Positions 38,114 to 48,041 of a DNA stretch of 64,000 bases are shown here, piece by piece. The stretch is taken from contig NC_013895.2 of assembly GCF_000025225.2 (NCBI RefSeq), forward strand, positions 1,488,001-1,552,000, given 5' to 3'. A program made the position numbers and the translations under genes. The stretch is from Mageeibacillus indolicus UPII9-5 (GTDB lineage: Bacteria; Bacillota; Clostridia; Saccharofermentanales; Fastidiosipilaceae). Position 1 is the stretch's first letter, and each line of letters begins with the position of its first letter. Below the pieces are notes generated by a model. That model searched no databases, was not told where the DNA came from, and saw nothing but the letters and a program-made list of their open reading frames with translations.

Positions 38114-39088
38114 CTATCCCTCCATGTAAATTGTCCTACGGCTGACAAAGCGGTAAACTAAAGCGATAAATATGATCACTAAGAGCAAATACATCCACGT
38201 CAGTCCAGCTGCATAGCCAAAATTCATCTCGGATGTCTGCTTAGTGACCAGTTGAATGACTGAGTTGCGACTGCTCGTGCAATAGTCAATAATACTGTAC
38301 ACAGTGTTCATAAGCAGCATGGGGGTAAGCAATGGAAAAGTAATTTTCCAAAATGACTCCCAAGCCGTGCAGCCGTCTATTTTCGCACTTTCATAGAGCT
38401 GATCAGGTATAGCTTTCAGACCGGCCATAAATATTAGGATCTGAACGCCGGTATGCCAGACAAGATTAAATATTTCATACACATAAGGCATTACCGTTTC
38501 CAAGATTTTATACGGTATTCCCATCGTCAGGAGCAAATCGTAGCTGCCACGGCCGTAAAATAAGCCCCTCTCGGCCTGATTGCCCATAATTTGATTTGAT
38601 AAATAATCAGTAGTTAAAATTTCTATAACTGCGCCTGACATAATGATAACCGGTAAGAAAAATATAAGGCCGGCAATTGTACTTCCGCGAAATTTATGGT
38701 TCAGAATCACAGCCAAAAATAGGGACAAAAGCAAAATAAGGATAGTTTGGGCTATCATATTGCCGAAACTATCTAATATTGACCTAATATATCTCGGATC
38801 GGCCAAGAGGGCATCAGTAAAATTCTTAAGGCCGACAAATTTAAGCTTCATGCCATTTTCTGTTATACGCAAAGCCGAAAAAGCGTAAGTTATTGACTGA
38901 ACCATCGGTAAGAAAAAAAATAATATAAATCCCAAGAGGAACGGTAGACAAAATTTTAATCCCGTTCTTGCCTGACGCCGGGTAAAAGAAAGTTTTTTAC
39001 TGTGTTCACATCGTAAGCAGATAAAATGTCTCCGTGGCCGGTTTTCACTTTCATACCTGGTAGTTTTAAAAACACGCACAAATTTCAT
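38114..39088 (-). CDS. Sugar ABC transporter permease, MalF/UgpA type, system 1
   Basis: 324-residue permease with six helices and the EAA-type loop YESAKIDGCTAWESFWKITF. An unusual hydrophilic N-terminus of about 45 residues includes CLRCEH before the first helix (FCLPFLLGFILFFFLPMVQS). GGAGGG lies 8 nt before the ATG. Starts 2 bp after the DUF5696 stop, so translation may be coupled. Confidence 0.92.
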   Translation of the reverse strand: MKFVRVFKTTRYESENRPRRHFICLRCEHSKKLSFTRRQARTGLKFCLPFLLGFILFFFLPMVQSITYAFSALRITENGMKLKFVGLKNFTDALLADPRYIRSILDSFGNMIAQTILILLLSLFLAVILNHKFRGSTIAGLIFFLPVIIMSGAVIEILTTDYLSNQIMGNQAERGLFYGRGSYDLLLTMGIPYKILETVMPYVYEIFNLVWHTGVQILIFMAGLKAIPDQLYESAKIDGCTAWESFWKITFPLLTPMLLMNTVYSIIDYCTSSRNSVIQLVTKQTSEMNFGYAAGLTWMYLLLVIIFIALVYRFVSRRTIYMEG

Positions 39089-39090
39089 AG

Positions 39091-41352
39091 CTACTTCCCT
39101 CCTTCTATAACATAACTTAAAGGAGCGAATTCACGCGTTCCCCAGTTTATGATTTTGTCAGTATAGTTGACGAGAACAACCACACCACCGGCAAAAGTCG
39201 TCCGATGCAGACCTGAGGGCAAAATCTCATGATTATCTATCTGAACGCCTGCTACACGTTGTAAATCACGCCCGTATCGACTAAGTTCATCCTTTATTTG
39301 CTTCCGACAGGTCAACCAATTGCCACCATACAATAATTCTTTCACGGTTACATAATCCGGGCGGCTGATTTCTCCAGCCAAAGAATATTGTAAACAAGAA
39401 CCGGTTTCTAACGCCTGCAAAATAACTTTTTTACGATTGCCGACTTGATTTATGCTCGGCCCACAATAAGCCCTTATTCCGCTCAATACCATCTGGTAAA
39501 ACGGAACCTCATCATCCATTATCTCATAATGACTTCCGCTAATCGGCACATCGTATATTAGATCTGCGGCAGCAATACTATAATAGCAACCGCCGGCAAC
39601 CGCCAGTTTTTGTTTTTCACTCAGCTTGGTCAACTCATTTTGGAAATAAGAAATTCCCCTGTCTCGGTCTATGGTGTAGTCTTTCCGATAGTCAGAATAA
39701 GCCATGCCACCCAGATCTTCACTCGCTATACCGTCAACCTTCCATTTATCCAAAGATTTTTGCAAAATTGCCATTCTTGCCTCTAGTTTCGCGGCATTCA
39801 GCAAATATTTTTCGCTTTTATCTTGCCTTGCCACACTACTTGCTCGATAATACTCATATTGTTTGGACGGCTCATTCGCCAAATTGCGAATAGCATCACC
39901 TTTGATTCTTATGCCTCGGCCTGAACGGGAAAAATAAAGTAGTGGCAACGACATATAGGTATTTATTTGTTTTAGTTTTAAGTCAGCTAAAAATTTTTTC
40001 ATTTCTCTCTGCGGTTGAATCGGGCAAAACTCCCCTGCCGAATACCCAAGAATTGTATTTTTATCCCAAGCAGCCAGCCTGAGCTGAGGGCGGCATCCTG
40101 ACCAATCAGTAAAATTATCAACTATCTCATTTACTGCATTCGGCAAAGAAATTTTTTCAATTTTTTCATACAATGGCACGCCAAGTACGGTTCCTTTTGT
40201 CGCGACGCCACCATAAATGCTGATTAAAATCGGATTCGTAATAGCTGTTTTTCTACTGCTGGGATCAATCTCGTTTTTTAATCGTTTGGCCATAGCTGGG
40301 TAACCACCTTTTCGTGGACAAAACAAAACGGTTATTTCTAAATCTGAGCTCAAATTCAAGCTTCTTTCCAAAATCGTTTGAAAACTATCCGGTGTTATAT
40401 ATTGTTTGTCCGACGCCCGAACAACAAAGTCGGCATAGGCTTGATTGAATTTACTTCTGTTCCCGGCGGTAGAAGCAAAAATTTCGGCACAACCGGCTCC
40501 TTGGCTGATCACAGCCAAAGCAGTGTCGCCATTTCTCTCCATACCGTAAACCGGCAAATAAATTTTTTCACGTCTTCCAGCGTAGGCGGGATAGACAAAG
40601 GCGCGGTTTATACCATAAACAGGCTCATTATAAATACCTTTGCGGCCATTATTAAAACGTAACAATCCGCCGCAGCCGTCTGGCAACAAAAAATATCCGT
40701 TATCTCTCGAATCGGCGACAAATAAGTTTGGCATCAAAGTGAATTTTTTAAATACAAACCGATCATTTTCATTAATTGAAGTGCGATCAATTCGTACTAA
40801 CAGACGATCTCGTACAAGTTCAATATCCATGGCGAAACTCAACCCAACTGGAAGAGAGGAACGCAAACGGAGCAAATCACGGCCGTCCTTTTTAGTCAGC
40901 TCAGTTTTTATCTGAACATTTTCAGCGGCACTGTAAAACTCCGTTTCTTTGTTCATTTTGCGATCGTAATAAGAACCGGAAATTATTGATTTCAGCTTTA
41001 ATTTCATTACTCCTTTAAGTCCGGCCATATTTTCATCAGTTATAGAAGAAAAATACTCACTACCATTAGCAAAGTCTCGCAAATAAAAATTTTTACCATC
41101 TGGAGTCAGATGAAGTTCCAAAGAATCATTTTTTAAACTCAGGGCCGCTTTGTTACCGGCCGTTGCCGTCTGGGAAGCAACAACAGCCTCACTTGCACTT
41201 GGCACACAAGATTTGGCAACTTGTTCAGATGAATCGTAAGCCATCCCCACCTTCTGTTTGGCCACTGTTGAACGGCAACTAGAACCTGTAGTCAAAAACA
41301 CTGTCAATATCAGCAAAACGCTTAAACGGATAATATTTTTTCTATGTTTCAT
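39091..41352 (-). CDS. DUF5696-like exported protein
   Basis: 753 residues with a hydrophobic N-terminal segment (LSVLLILTVFLTTGSSC). The Cys could be lipidated, though -3 is Gly, not Leu. The body is soluble and resembles DUF5696 proteins, which as I recall sit next to sugar ABC genes and YIP1 proteins in Paenibacillus-like bacteria. It includes GGYPAMAKRLKNEI and a late half with alternating strands and helices that could be a TIM barrel (VDGIASEDLGGMAYSDYRKD, then GGCYYSIAAADLIYDVPISG). A hydrolase role on the imported glycan is inference. Sits 2 bp from both neighbouring genes. Confidence 0.7.
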   Translation of the reverse strand: MKHRKNIIRLSVLLILTVFLTTGSSCRSTVAKQKVGMAYDSSEQVAKSCVPSASEAVVASQTATAGNKAALSLKNDSLELHLTPDGKNFYLRDFANGSEYFSSITDENMAGLKGVMKLKLKSIISGSYYDRKMNKETEFYSAAENVQIKTELTKKDGRDLLRLRSSLPVGLSFAMDIELVRDRLLVRIDRTSINENDRFVFKKFTLMPNLFVADSRDNGYFLLPDGCGGLLRFNNGRKGIYNEPVYGINRAFVYPAYAGRREKIYLPVYGMERNGDTALAVISQGAGCAEIFASTAGNRSKFNQAYADFVVRASDKQYITPDSFQTILERSLNLSSDLEITVLFCPRKGGYPAMAKRLKNEIDPSSRKTAITNPILISIYGGVATKGTVLGVPLYEKIEKISLPNAVNEIVDNFTDWSGCRPQLRLAAWDKNTILGYSAGEFCPIQPQREMKKFLADLKLKQINTYMSLPLLYFSRSGRGIRIKGDAIRNLANEPSKQYEYYRASSVARQDKSEKYLLNAAKLEARMAILQKSLDKWKVDGIASEDLGGMAYSDYRKDYTIDRDRGISYFQNELTKLSEKQKLAVAGGCYYSIAAADLIYDVPISGSHYEIMDDEVPFYQMVLSGIRAYCGPSINQVGNRKKVILQALETGSCLQYSLAGEISRPDYVTVKELLYGGNWLTCRKQIKDELSRYGRDLQRVAGVQIDNHEILPSGLHRTTFAGGVVVLVNYTDKIINWGTREFAPLSYVIEGGK

Positions 41353-41354
41353 AA

Positions 41355-43406
41355 TTACGACCTCAAAGTTAACTCATTATATACAATCAAAACTAGTTTG
41401 CTTACTTGCTCAAAAAGGATCACGCATAAAAACAAAAGGAAATATACAATAACTATTCCTGCCAAGGTCAAGAACAAGTTAGCTATAGTTGCTTTGAGAG
41501 TAAAGTCGTGCAAACGACCGATAACCGCGATAAGTACGCCTAAGGACCAAATATAGCCAACCACAGACAACATCAGCAAAAACGGCCTGCCTTCTAGGCT
41601 AAGGACATTGCTTAGCAGCAGTATCAAAACTTGCGTCGCCAAGTACGGCAGAAGCGCATAGGCGGAAACACAGTATATTTGTCCAGCGGTGCCTCGGCCG
41701 TATGAAAGACTAGCCACACTCCAATTGACCGAAACAAATATTAAATAAATTATTATTGTCGTCATAAGTGGTAGGAAAACATTGAATTCAGCCGGATTAT
41801 TAGGGTTAAACGGGAAACCAGCAGCAAAATATTTGACTACTTCTAGTAGGAAGCAAAACACGACCACTGCCGTTGAAAATTTGTAAGATAAGCTCTTCGT
41901 ATAGATAAGCTCGTCTACACCGTCTGAGGGTGACAGTGCCACAACTAGATGCTTTTTTAGATTTCTCATAAATTTTCCATGCTTTTTGAATTTCAAACGA
42001 TAAAGTTTTATCAACATCATCACTATCAAAATTATAAGTATCAACCAAGGAAAATTCGTCCGCATAAAAGAGAAACGCAGTTCCGAGAAAGCGGCAGAAT
42101 AATCTTCCCGACTGTCGCCCAAGCGGAAATATTTCAAGGCCTCAGCATAATTTTTTTGCTGAGCCGCCGCCTTCCCTAGGCCAATATAAGCAAGAGGGCA
42201 ACAGCAATTACGCGCAATTATTTCTTCCCAAATCGGTTGGGCCACCGCGTATTCGCCGTCGTTATAAAGACGATCAGCCTGCTTAAGCAAACGCCCGTAC
42301 TCTGTTACTGAAAACCTAGTAATCATACCATTTTTGCCGTCAAGCACATATACATATTCTCGAATACTTTCTATAGCTGCCGCCTTGGTAAAACAACCGA
42401 GTTGTTTACCGCTTCCGCCAAAAATGCCTAACAGCTGCCCGTTACGGTCATACTGAAAAATTCTCCCCCGTGCCGCGTCCAAAATGCTTAATACGCCTGT
42501 ATCGGAAATATCGACATCAACAATTCGGCTCAAATTCGCCAAGCCGTCAATTTGTTGCTCTTCCGGGATAAAATCACCGAATAAAAGATCCCTGCCGTCC
42601 CACAAGCCTTTACCAGACGGATTCAATTTGCGTACTCGTCTTGCTTCTCTGATGCAGTTAGCAGAGCATGTATAAACAAAGTTTTCTGTATCTATATCGA
42701 AGTTCGTATAAGCTATAGGAACAAAGCGGTTCATCGCCTTCTTTTGCTCATCCGTCAAAAGTTTTTTCCAGTTCTGATCGATCAACATATCCAAGGTCAT
42801 TTCCACCTCGTTCGGGCCGAAAAAGCCAAGAAAATCTCCGGTTTCAGACAACATTACAGCCCCAGAATAAAGTCCATCAACCAAGGCATAGACGTTTCGT
42901 GCCTTGTCCACAATAACTTTGTTGACGGCAAATGGAACGGCTGCATCATAGGCCGGTGAATTCGGCCGCTCGTACCGTTTTATCAGCTTACCAGTCCAAG
43001 TAAAACGATAAACGCATCTTTCCTGACGGTCAGCGATGTAAATTCCTGCCGGGCAGAGGAAAAAACCTCCAGCAGAAGCAAAACTCATGCGCTTTCCTGA
43101 AGCATCGTAAAAATTTATTTGCCCTTTCATATTCAATGCCTGATCAAGTATGATAACCCGGCTCTTGGCTGCATCAAGTCCGTACAGCTGTTCTTCATAG
43201 AAAAAAATATCGGTCAAATCGGATTTTTGTTCGCTGCATCCGAAATTTTTAGCAAAATCAGGAACATAATAATCCGGTGACGGCTGTTCGTTTTTGTTAC
43301 GGTCGTAGGTATAGCTTTGCGAATGACCATATGTAGCCGTCACTTCAAGCGGCCATGCCAATAAAAATATCAATGACAGGCAAAAAACAACCAAGGATTT
43401 TTTCAC
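41355..43406 (-). CDS. YIP1-family membrane protein with an extracellular NHL-like propeller
   Basis: 683 residues. A signal peptide (SLVVFCLSLIFLLAWPLEVT) precedes NHL-like beta-propeller repeats to about residue 380 (for example GIYIADRQERCVYRFTWTGK and ILDAARGRIFQYDRNGQLLG), a TPR-like helical pair (PLAYIGLGKAAAQQKNYAEA) and a C-terminal block of about six helices of YIP1 type. GTG start with AAAGGAG 8 nt upstream. Sits between the two ABC importers, next to the DUF5696 gene. It may scaffold or sense at the transporter; no direct evidence. Confidence 0.72.
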   Translation of the reverse strand: MKKSLVVFCLSLIFLLAWPLEVTATYGHSQSYTYDRNKNEQPSPDYYVPDFAKNFGCSEQKSDLTDIFFYEEQLYGLDAAKSRVIILDQALNMKGQINFYDASGKRMSFASAGGFFLCPAGIYIADRQERCVYRFTWTGKLIKRYERPNSPAYDAAVPFAVNKVIVDKARNVYALVDGLYSGAVMLSETGDFLGFFGPNEVEMTLDMLIDQNWKKLLTDEQKKAMNRFVPIAYTNFDIDTENFVYTCSANCIREARRVRKLNPSGKGLWDGRDLLFGDFIPEEQQIDGLANLSRIVDVDISDTGVLSILDAARGRIFQYDRNGQLLGIFGGSGKQLGCFTKAAAIESIREYVYVLDGKNGMITRFSVTEYGRLLKQADRLYNDGEYAVAQPIWEEIIARNCCCPLAYIGLGKAAAQQKNYAEALKYFRLGDSREDYSAAFSELRFSFMRTNFPWLILIILIVMMLIKLYRLKFKKHGKFMRNLKKHLVVALSPSDGVDELIYTKSLSYKFSTAVVVFCFLLEVVKYFAAGFPFNPNNPAEFNVFLPLMTTIIIYLIFVSVNWSVASLSYGRGTAGQIYCVSAYALLPYLATQVLILLLSNVLSLEGRPFLLMLSVVGYIWSLGVLIAVIGRLHDFTLKATIANLFLTLAGIVIVYFLLFLCVILFEQVSKLVLIVYNELTLRS

Positions 43407-43410
43407 AACT

Positions 43411-44292
43411 TTACTCCTTTATTCCCGAACTTGTCATAGTTTCAATTACCTTGCTTTGAACCAAAAGGAAGAAAAAAGCCGGCGGAATAATTAAAACAAC
43501 GGCAGCAGCGGCAGCCACCCCGGCCCTAGCAATACCTCCGGCAGCAATTTGATTTAAGACCGTGGGCAAAACCTTATATTCTTCTTTGTATATGTATGCC
43601 GCGCCGGCACCTGCCCACAACCCCTGGAAACTAAAAATACTCAAAGTTAACCAAGCCGGCTTGACCATTGGCATAACCACCCGCCATATTATCTGCCATT
43701 CCGAGCAACCATCTATTCTGGCGGCCTCGATTATAGACATTGGTACCATCTGCTCCATGAATTGCCGCATCAGGAATAAGCCTAACGGTGCCGCCAAACC
43801 GGGCAAAATCATAGCATAGTAGGTATTAAGCATACCCGTCTTAGATAATATTAAATATTGAGCAACCATAAGAACTGGAGAAGAAAACAGCAATGTTTTA
43901 ACCACTATCTGATTCAGCACGTTCTTACCACGGAATCGTCCGATGGCAAGCGCGTACGCCGCCATAGAAGCGATAATCACGTATACCACAGTCCCGGCCA
44001 ACGAAACAAAAATACTATTGAACAGGTATCTGGAAAAGGGGACCCACAGCGTATCCGTCAAACGGAAAAGCTCACGGTAATTTTCCCAAACAGGATGATG
44101 TACGAAAAAGCGCGGAGGGAAAATAAAAAGTTCTTCCACCGGTTTTAGAGATTGCAGAACAGAATACACTAGCGGCAAGATAGAAAATATACCGGCTGCC
44201 AACAAAATCAAAAAGATAAAAAATGTGCCGGTTTTGGATCCTACTCCTCTGGTTCTTTGGTCTGATAACAGGATTTTTTTCATTCTAATCAT
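43411..44292 (-). CDS. Carbohydrate ABC transporter permease, MalG type, system 2
   Basis: About 290-residue, six-helix permease with EAA loop IEAARIDGCSEWQIIWRVVM. Start ambiguous: the ATG at 44292 overlaps the upstream stop (44285) by 8 bp; the ATG at 44283 is 9 nt after GGGGG and gives MKKILLSDQ. Either way translation is coupled with the MalF-type gene. Confidence 0.92.
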   Translation of the reverse strand: MIRMKKILLSDQRTRGVGSKTGTFFIFLILLAAGIFSILPLVYSVLQSLKPVEELFIFPPRFFVHHPVWENYRELFRLTDTLWVPFSRYLFNSIFVSLAGTVVYVIIASMAAYALAIGRFRGKNVLNQIVVKTLLFSSPVLMVAQYLILSKTGMLNTYYAMILPGLAAPLGLFLMRQFMEQMVPMSIIEAARIDGCSEWQIIWRVVMPMVKPAWLTLSIFSFQGLWAGAGAAYIYKEEYKVLPTVLNQIAAGGIARAGVAAAAAVVLIIPPAFFFLLVQSKVIETMTSSGIKE

Positions 44293-45181
44293 CCCCCACT
44301 TTTTTTAGCAGTTTTTGAACCACTCCGTTGAAAACCAGCATCATAAAAAAGAGTAAAACGGCAATAGCGCAAGCATAACCCATTTCATTTCGCACCCCAG
44401 CCATGTCATTCATGTGAGTGATTAATGTTGAGGCGGCATAACCAGTTGACACCCCATTTGCTGTCGCTCCGGCAACATCTAACAAGGCTTGTCCGACAGT
44501 TCCCGCCGCAAAGCTTGCCCCAATCTGCATAACCGCCCCAAAAAGCAATTGCGGCTTCATATTCGGCAAAGTTATGTAAATTAGTTCCTGAAGGCGATTA
44601 GAAATTCCGTCTATCGCTCCAGCTTCATACTGTCGCCGATCTATACCTTGAAATCCAGCTATGAATGACAAAAACGACGTTCCCAAGCTCATCCACAACT
44701 GAACAACAATGATACAAGCCATGATATATCTGCGATCCGTAAGCCATTGAACCGGTTCATTTATTAAACCGATGGGCATTAGGAAGCTGTTTAGAAGGCC
44801 ATATTGATCACCGCTGAAGATGAAGGCCCATACAGTATAAACCGCTGTTGACAACGAAGGTACATATAACATAAATGTAAACGCTGATCTTATGGCCGGT
44901 TTAAGTTCATTAACCAGCCAAGCAAAAAAAAGGCAGGTCACATAGCTCAGCGGGCCAGTAATCAAAGCAAAAACAATTGTATTACTCAAAGAAATCGTAA
45001 AAACGCTATCGTCAAAAAACATTCGTATATAATTGTCAAGGCCTTTGAAATTTGGGAATTGGACCATATTGAAATCAGTAAAGCTTAACACGATAGACGA
45101 AACTATGGGAAGAACAAGAAAGCACAGAAAAAGTAGGCCAAAAGGTAAAAGTAACAAATAATAAACAGTTGTCTTCTTCAT
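44285..45181 (-). CDS. Sugar ABC transporter permease, MalF type, system 2
   Basis: 298-residue permease with six helices and the loop YEAGAIDGISNRLQELIYIT in the EAA position. The ATG overlaps the stop of the binding-protein gene by 4 bp (ATGA). GGAAGGGG lies about 10 nt upstream. Confidence 0.92.
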   Translation of the reverse strand: MKKTTVYYLLLLPFGLLFLCFLVLPIVSSIVLSFTDFNMVQFPNFKGLDNYIRMFFDDSVFTISLSNTIVFALITGPLSYVTCLFFAWLVNELKPAIRSAFTFMLYVPSLSTAVYTVWAFIFSGDQYGLLNSFLMPIGLINEPVQWLTDRRYIMACIIVVQLWMSLGTSFLSFIAGFQGIDRRQYEAGAIDGISNRLQELIYITLPNMKPQLLFGAVMQIGASFAAGTVGQALLDVAGATANGVSTGYAASTLITHMNDMAGVRNEMGYACAIAVLLFFMMLVFNGVVQKLLKKVGDD

Positions 45182-47997
45182 TTGCTGTAACCCCTTCCCC
45201 TGTATTCTTCCCGTTTGCGCTCAAGCTCACGATCAATTTCCGCCGCATATTTTAAAAGAGATTCGCGATGGTTTATGCGATCGTAAACTGTAGCTCTGAA
45301 TGCATTGGTCAGGTTGCGAGCCGTATAGTATGAGCCAGGCATTTGCGCTTGCTCTTTGACTTTATTCCATTGAGATAAAATAACATTCTGCTCTTTTGGC
45401 AGCCACGGCAAAGAGGCGAATGCGACTTGATTAGCCGGAGCGTATCGCCCGATTGCCCCCAGAAGGTCCTCAGTTTTTTTGCCGTATTCAGCCTGTTGAC
45501 GGGCAGATGCGAACCAGAACACAAAGTCAGCTGCTTCACTCTTATGCTTGCTGGAATTAAGCACATAGGTTCCCAAACCGGACAACGCCTGAACACTGTT
45601 ATCGATCCTCCCAGAACTCTCGTTACCTGGGATCGGATATACTGTCCATTTACCGGTTATTTCCGGTGCTGCCAACAAAAGGCGATTGTATTCTGTGTAG
45701 TCAGCCAAGGCCAAAGGCATTTCGCCACTTCTAAAACGGTTGTAGAAATCATAAGCTACCGGCAAATCATAATCAGTAAATAACCTAGTATATTGATGAA
45801 AGACTTCAATTGCCGTCTGATTATTAAAATCGGTATGCTCTAAATTATCGCTGTAATAAGACTGGCCGCGCTGCCATAACATAGTAGCAAAACTGCTGTC
45901 TCCTGACGGTATTCCAACTTGCATATTTTTACGCTGAATATTTGGGATAAGCGCGTAAAGGTCATCCCAGGTTCGGGGAATTTTCAGCCCCAATTCAGTA
46001 AATATGTCGGTCCTAATAAACATCAAAGGAAAAGATTGGGTCAATGGTAGGCCGAAACACCTGTTTTGATAATAATAAGGTCGGAAGGCTTGGCTTTGGC
46101 ACTCAGTTTTCAATTTTTTGAAAGCAGCATTATCATCCAAAGGAAACAACGCGCCGCGCATTGCCAAATTAACAATTTCCCCGTTTGGAACATAAAGAAC
46201 GACATCTGGACTATTACCGGCAAGAATAGCTTCGGTGATTCCCTGCTGAACCAGACTAAAATTGATTTTCTTCTTGCCGTTCTTTCCGGAATATTCATTA
46301 TCGGCCATATCTTTTATCACCTGTAACTGCTCACGGCCGGCCGCCACCCACACAGTTAAACCATCCTTAGAATCATATTTCTTGGGAATAAATGACGCAA
46401 GCAATGCTTTACTTTCAAAACATAATTTTTGCCAAAAATTACCGTTAGCCATGGGAACTTTACCAGCCGGTGAACGGAGCATAATATAGTCTAAATCAAG
46501 AGGTTGATTGCTGATATTAAGCATAAAGGCTGAAAGAGCGTCTATATTACTCTTAAAATTCCCCAGTCGGGCCGGAATTGAGTCCGGCTTTTTTAGGAAA
46601 GAGTCCAGTTGAACTTCAAGGCTAGTTATCGCAGTCGCTTCGCCGCTATGAGTATCACCATCCTTTTTCCTTGAACTATCACTGCCTGCCCCCTGCCCGG
46701 CAGCACTGTTTTCTAGACAATTCCTTTGCATTACTAGCCTTTCTTTAATTTTTTTTAATCTGCCATGCAAATCCGGGAGGTCTCGTTCGATGAAATAATC
46801 TCGGTTATGGTCCGGGTTTATGCCCGTGATCATCATTATGCTCCGATATGTATCAGTCAACTCCGATACTAAATCGGTTAATCCAACAATCACCGCAGCT
46901 TCAGGGCCGGGTACAACTTCCATGGTTAAACTATGCTTGCCCTTGGTCAAAAAGATCTGAGCAGGATTGCCTTTTTCGTCCTTAAGCGATATGAATTGCC
47001 AGTCCGATGCATAAGGGAAAGCCAAATTTTGCGCAGCTTTGAAAGGCAGCCGTCCATCAATGTAAATCCTCCGGTTGACACTTAGCCCGCTTTTATAAGA
47101 CTGTCTGGCTTTAAAATCAAGCAAATAAAGCCCGTCTTGCGGTACATCGAGTTCCCACTCCATCCATTGCCCATCATTGCTATAATTCAGACCACCAGCA
47201 ATGTTAAGCAGCATTTTTTCTGGACTTACGGGTTGTAATAAGGGATCAGAACGGCTGTACATTGATCCAAGCGAAGCTGAAGAGGATGCTGTCAAATGCT
47301 CAGCTTGGAAGTAAAGCGAAGATCCGGTGTATGGAGCGGCTTCGCGATAGCGTTTGCTATTGCGCAAATCACTGTATGTTTGATAGGAAGGATAGGCAAC
47401 TAGACGTAAACCATTTAAGCGGAAATCGGTGCGAATCCCTTCAAGAGTGAGTTGTATCTTACCGGCCGGCAACGCCAGTCGATAGGGATCGTTGCTTACG
47501 TTATTTTTAAGACGGTATATCAATTTATTCTCACGTTGCGATATCTTACAAACCGGTCTGATTTGGTCACCATTGCTGTCAGTTCTGATTGCCCCGTAGC
47601 TTACCGGTCGCGCCAATTCCAAAAAAACGCCTTTTTTTTCTGCGCCAAACTTCAACGTTGCTTTAAGCTGAATGACCTCATTGACTGATTCCTCGGCTTG
47701 ATAAATTATTTCAAGGGCGTAATCCCCCGCTTTACCTACATCAGCCTGAAAAGTAATGTCACGCAACTCACTTTCCCAGTAAAGTCCTTTCGCCTCTGCC
47801 TTGAATTTGCCATGGACAGCAACCGGTTTTGAGAGATCGAAGACTATATCGGAATCAGAAGCAAATACCTTAATGCTGCCAAAATCCAAATATACGAGCG
47901 CTGTCAAAAATACAAGTGATGCCAGCACACAATTAAACAACAGTCTATGTCTTGACATACATTGCTTTAATTTGGCCAAATCCTTCATCTCCTTCAT
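45178..47997 (-). CDS. Oversized ABC substrate-binding protein with an N-terminal carbohydrate-binding-like region, system 2
   Basis: 939 residues, about twice the usual size. The N-terminus has one hydrophobic helix (LLFNCVLASLVFLTALVYL) and no lipobox Cys, so it may stay membrane-anchored. Residues about 40-400 hold two beta-rich regions. The second looks like CBM6/35 (YFQAEHLTASSSASLGSMYS, DGQWMEWELDVPQDGLYLLD, LTKGKHSLTMEVVPG). A helical linker follows. Residues about 545-930 are a family-1 solute-binding domain (GNSPDVVLYVPNGEIVNLAM, IRTDIFTELGLKIPRTWDDL, KSEAADFVFWFASARQQAEY). Start uncertain (47997 or 47988); neither has a well-spaced ribosome site. It precedes its permeases. Confidence 0.82.
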   Translation of the reverse strand: MKEMKDLAKLKQCMSRHRLLFNCVLASLVFLTALVYLDFGSIKVFASDSDIVFDLSKPVAVHGKFKAEAKGLYWESELRDITFQADVGKAGDYALEIIYQAEESVNEVIQLKATLKFGAEKKGVFLELARPVSYGAIRTDSNGDQIRPVCKISQRENKLIYRLKNNVSNDPYRLALPAGKIQLTLEGIRTDFRLNGLRLVAYPSYQTYSDLRNSKRYREAAPYTGSSLYFQAEHLTASSSASLGSMYSRSDPLLQPVSPEKMLLNIAGGLNYSNDGQWMEWELDVPQDGLYLLDFKARQSYKSGLSVNRRIYIDGRLPFKAAQNLAFPYASDWQFISLKDEKGNPAQIFLTKGKHSLTMEVVPGPEAAVIVGLTDLVSELTDTYRSIMMITGINPDHNRDYFIERDLPDLHGRLKKIKERLVMQRNCLENSAAGQGAGSDSSRKKDGDTHSGEATAITSLEVQLDSFLKKPDSIPARLGNFKSNIDALSAFMLNISNQPLDLDYIMLRSPAGKVPMANGNFWQKLCFESKALLASFIPKKYDSKDGLTVWVAAGREQLQVIKDMADNEYSGKNGKKKINFSLVQQGITEAILAGNSPDVVLYVPNGEIVNLAMRGALFPLDDNAAFKKLKTECQSQAFRPYYYQNRCFGLPLTQSFPLMFIRTDIFTELGLKIPRTWDDLYALIPNIQRKNMQVGIPSGDSSFATMLWQRGQSYYSDNLEHTDFNNQTAIEVFHQYTRLFTDYDLPVAYDFYNRFRSGEMPLALADYTEYNRLLLAAPEITGKWTVYPIPGNESSGRIDNSVQALSGLGTYVLNSSKHKSEAADFVFWFASARQQAEYGKKTEDLLGAIGRYAPANQVAFASLPWLPKEQNVILSQWNKVKEQAQMPGSYYTARNLTNAFRATVYDRINHRESLLKYAAEIDRELERKREEYRGRGYSK

Positions 47998-48041
47998 TTT
48001 GCCCGTCTGCTTATTTAACGCCTACCGAGTTATCTTTTACT

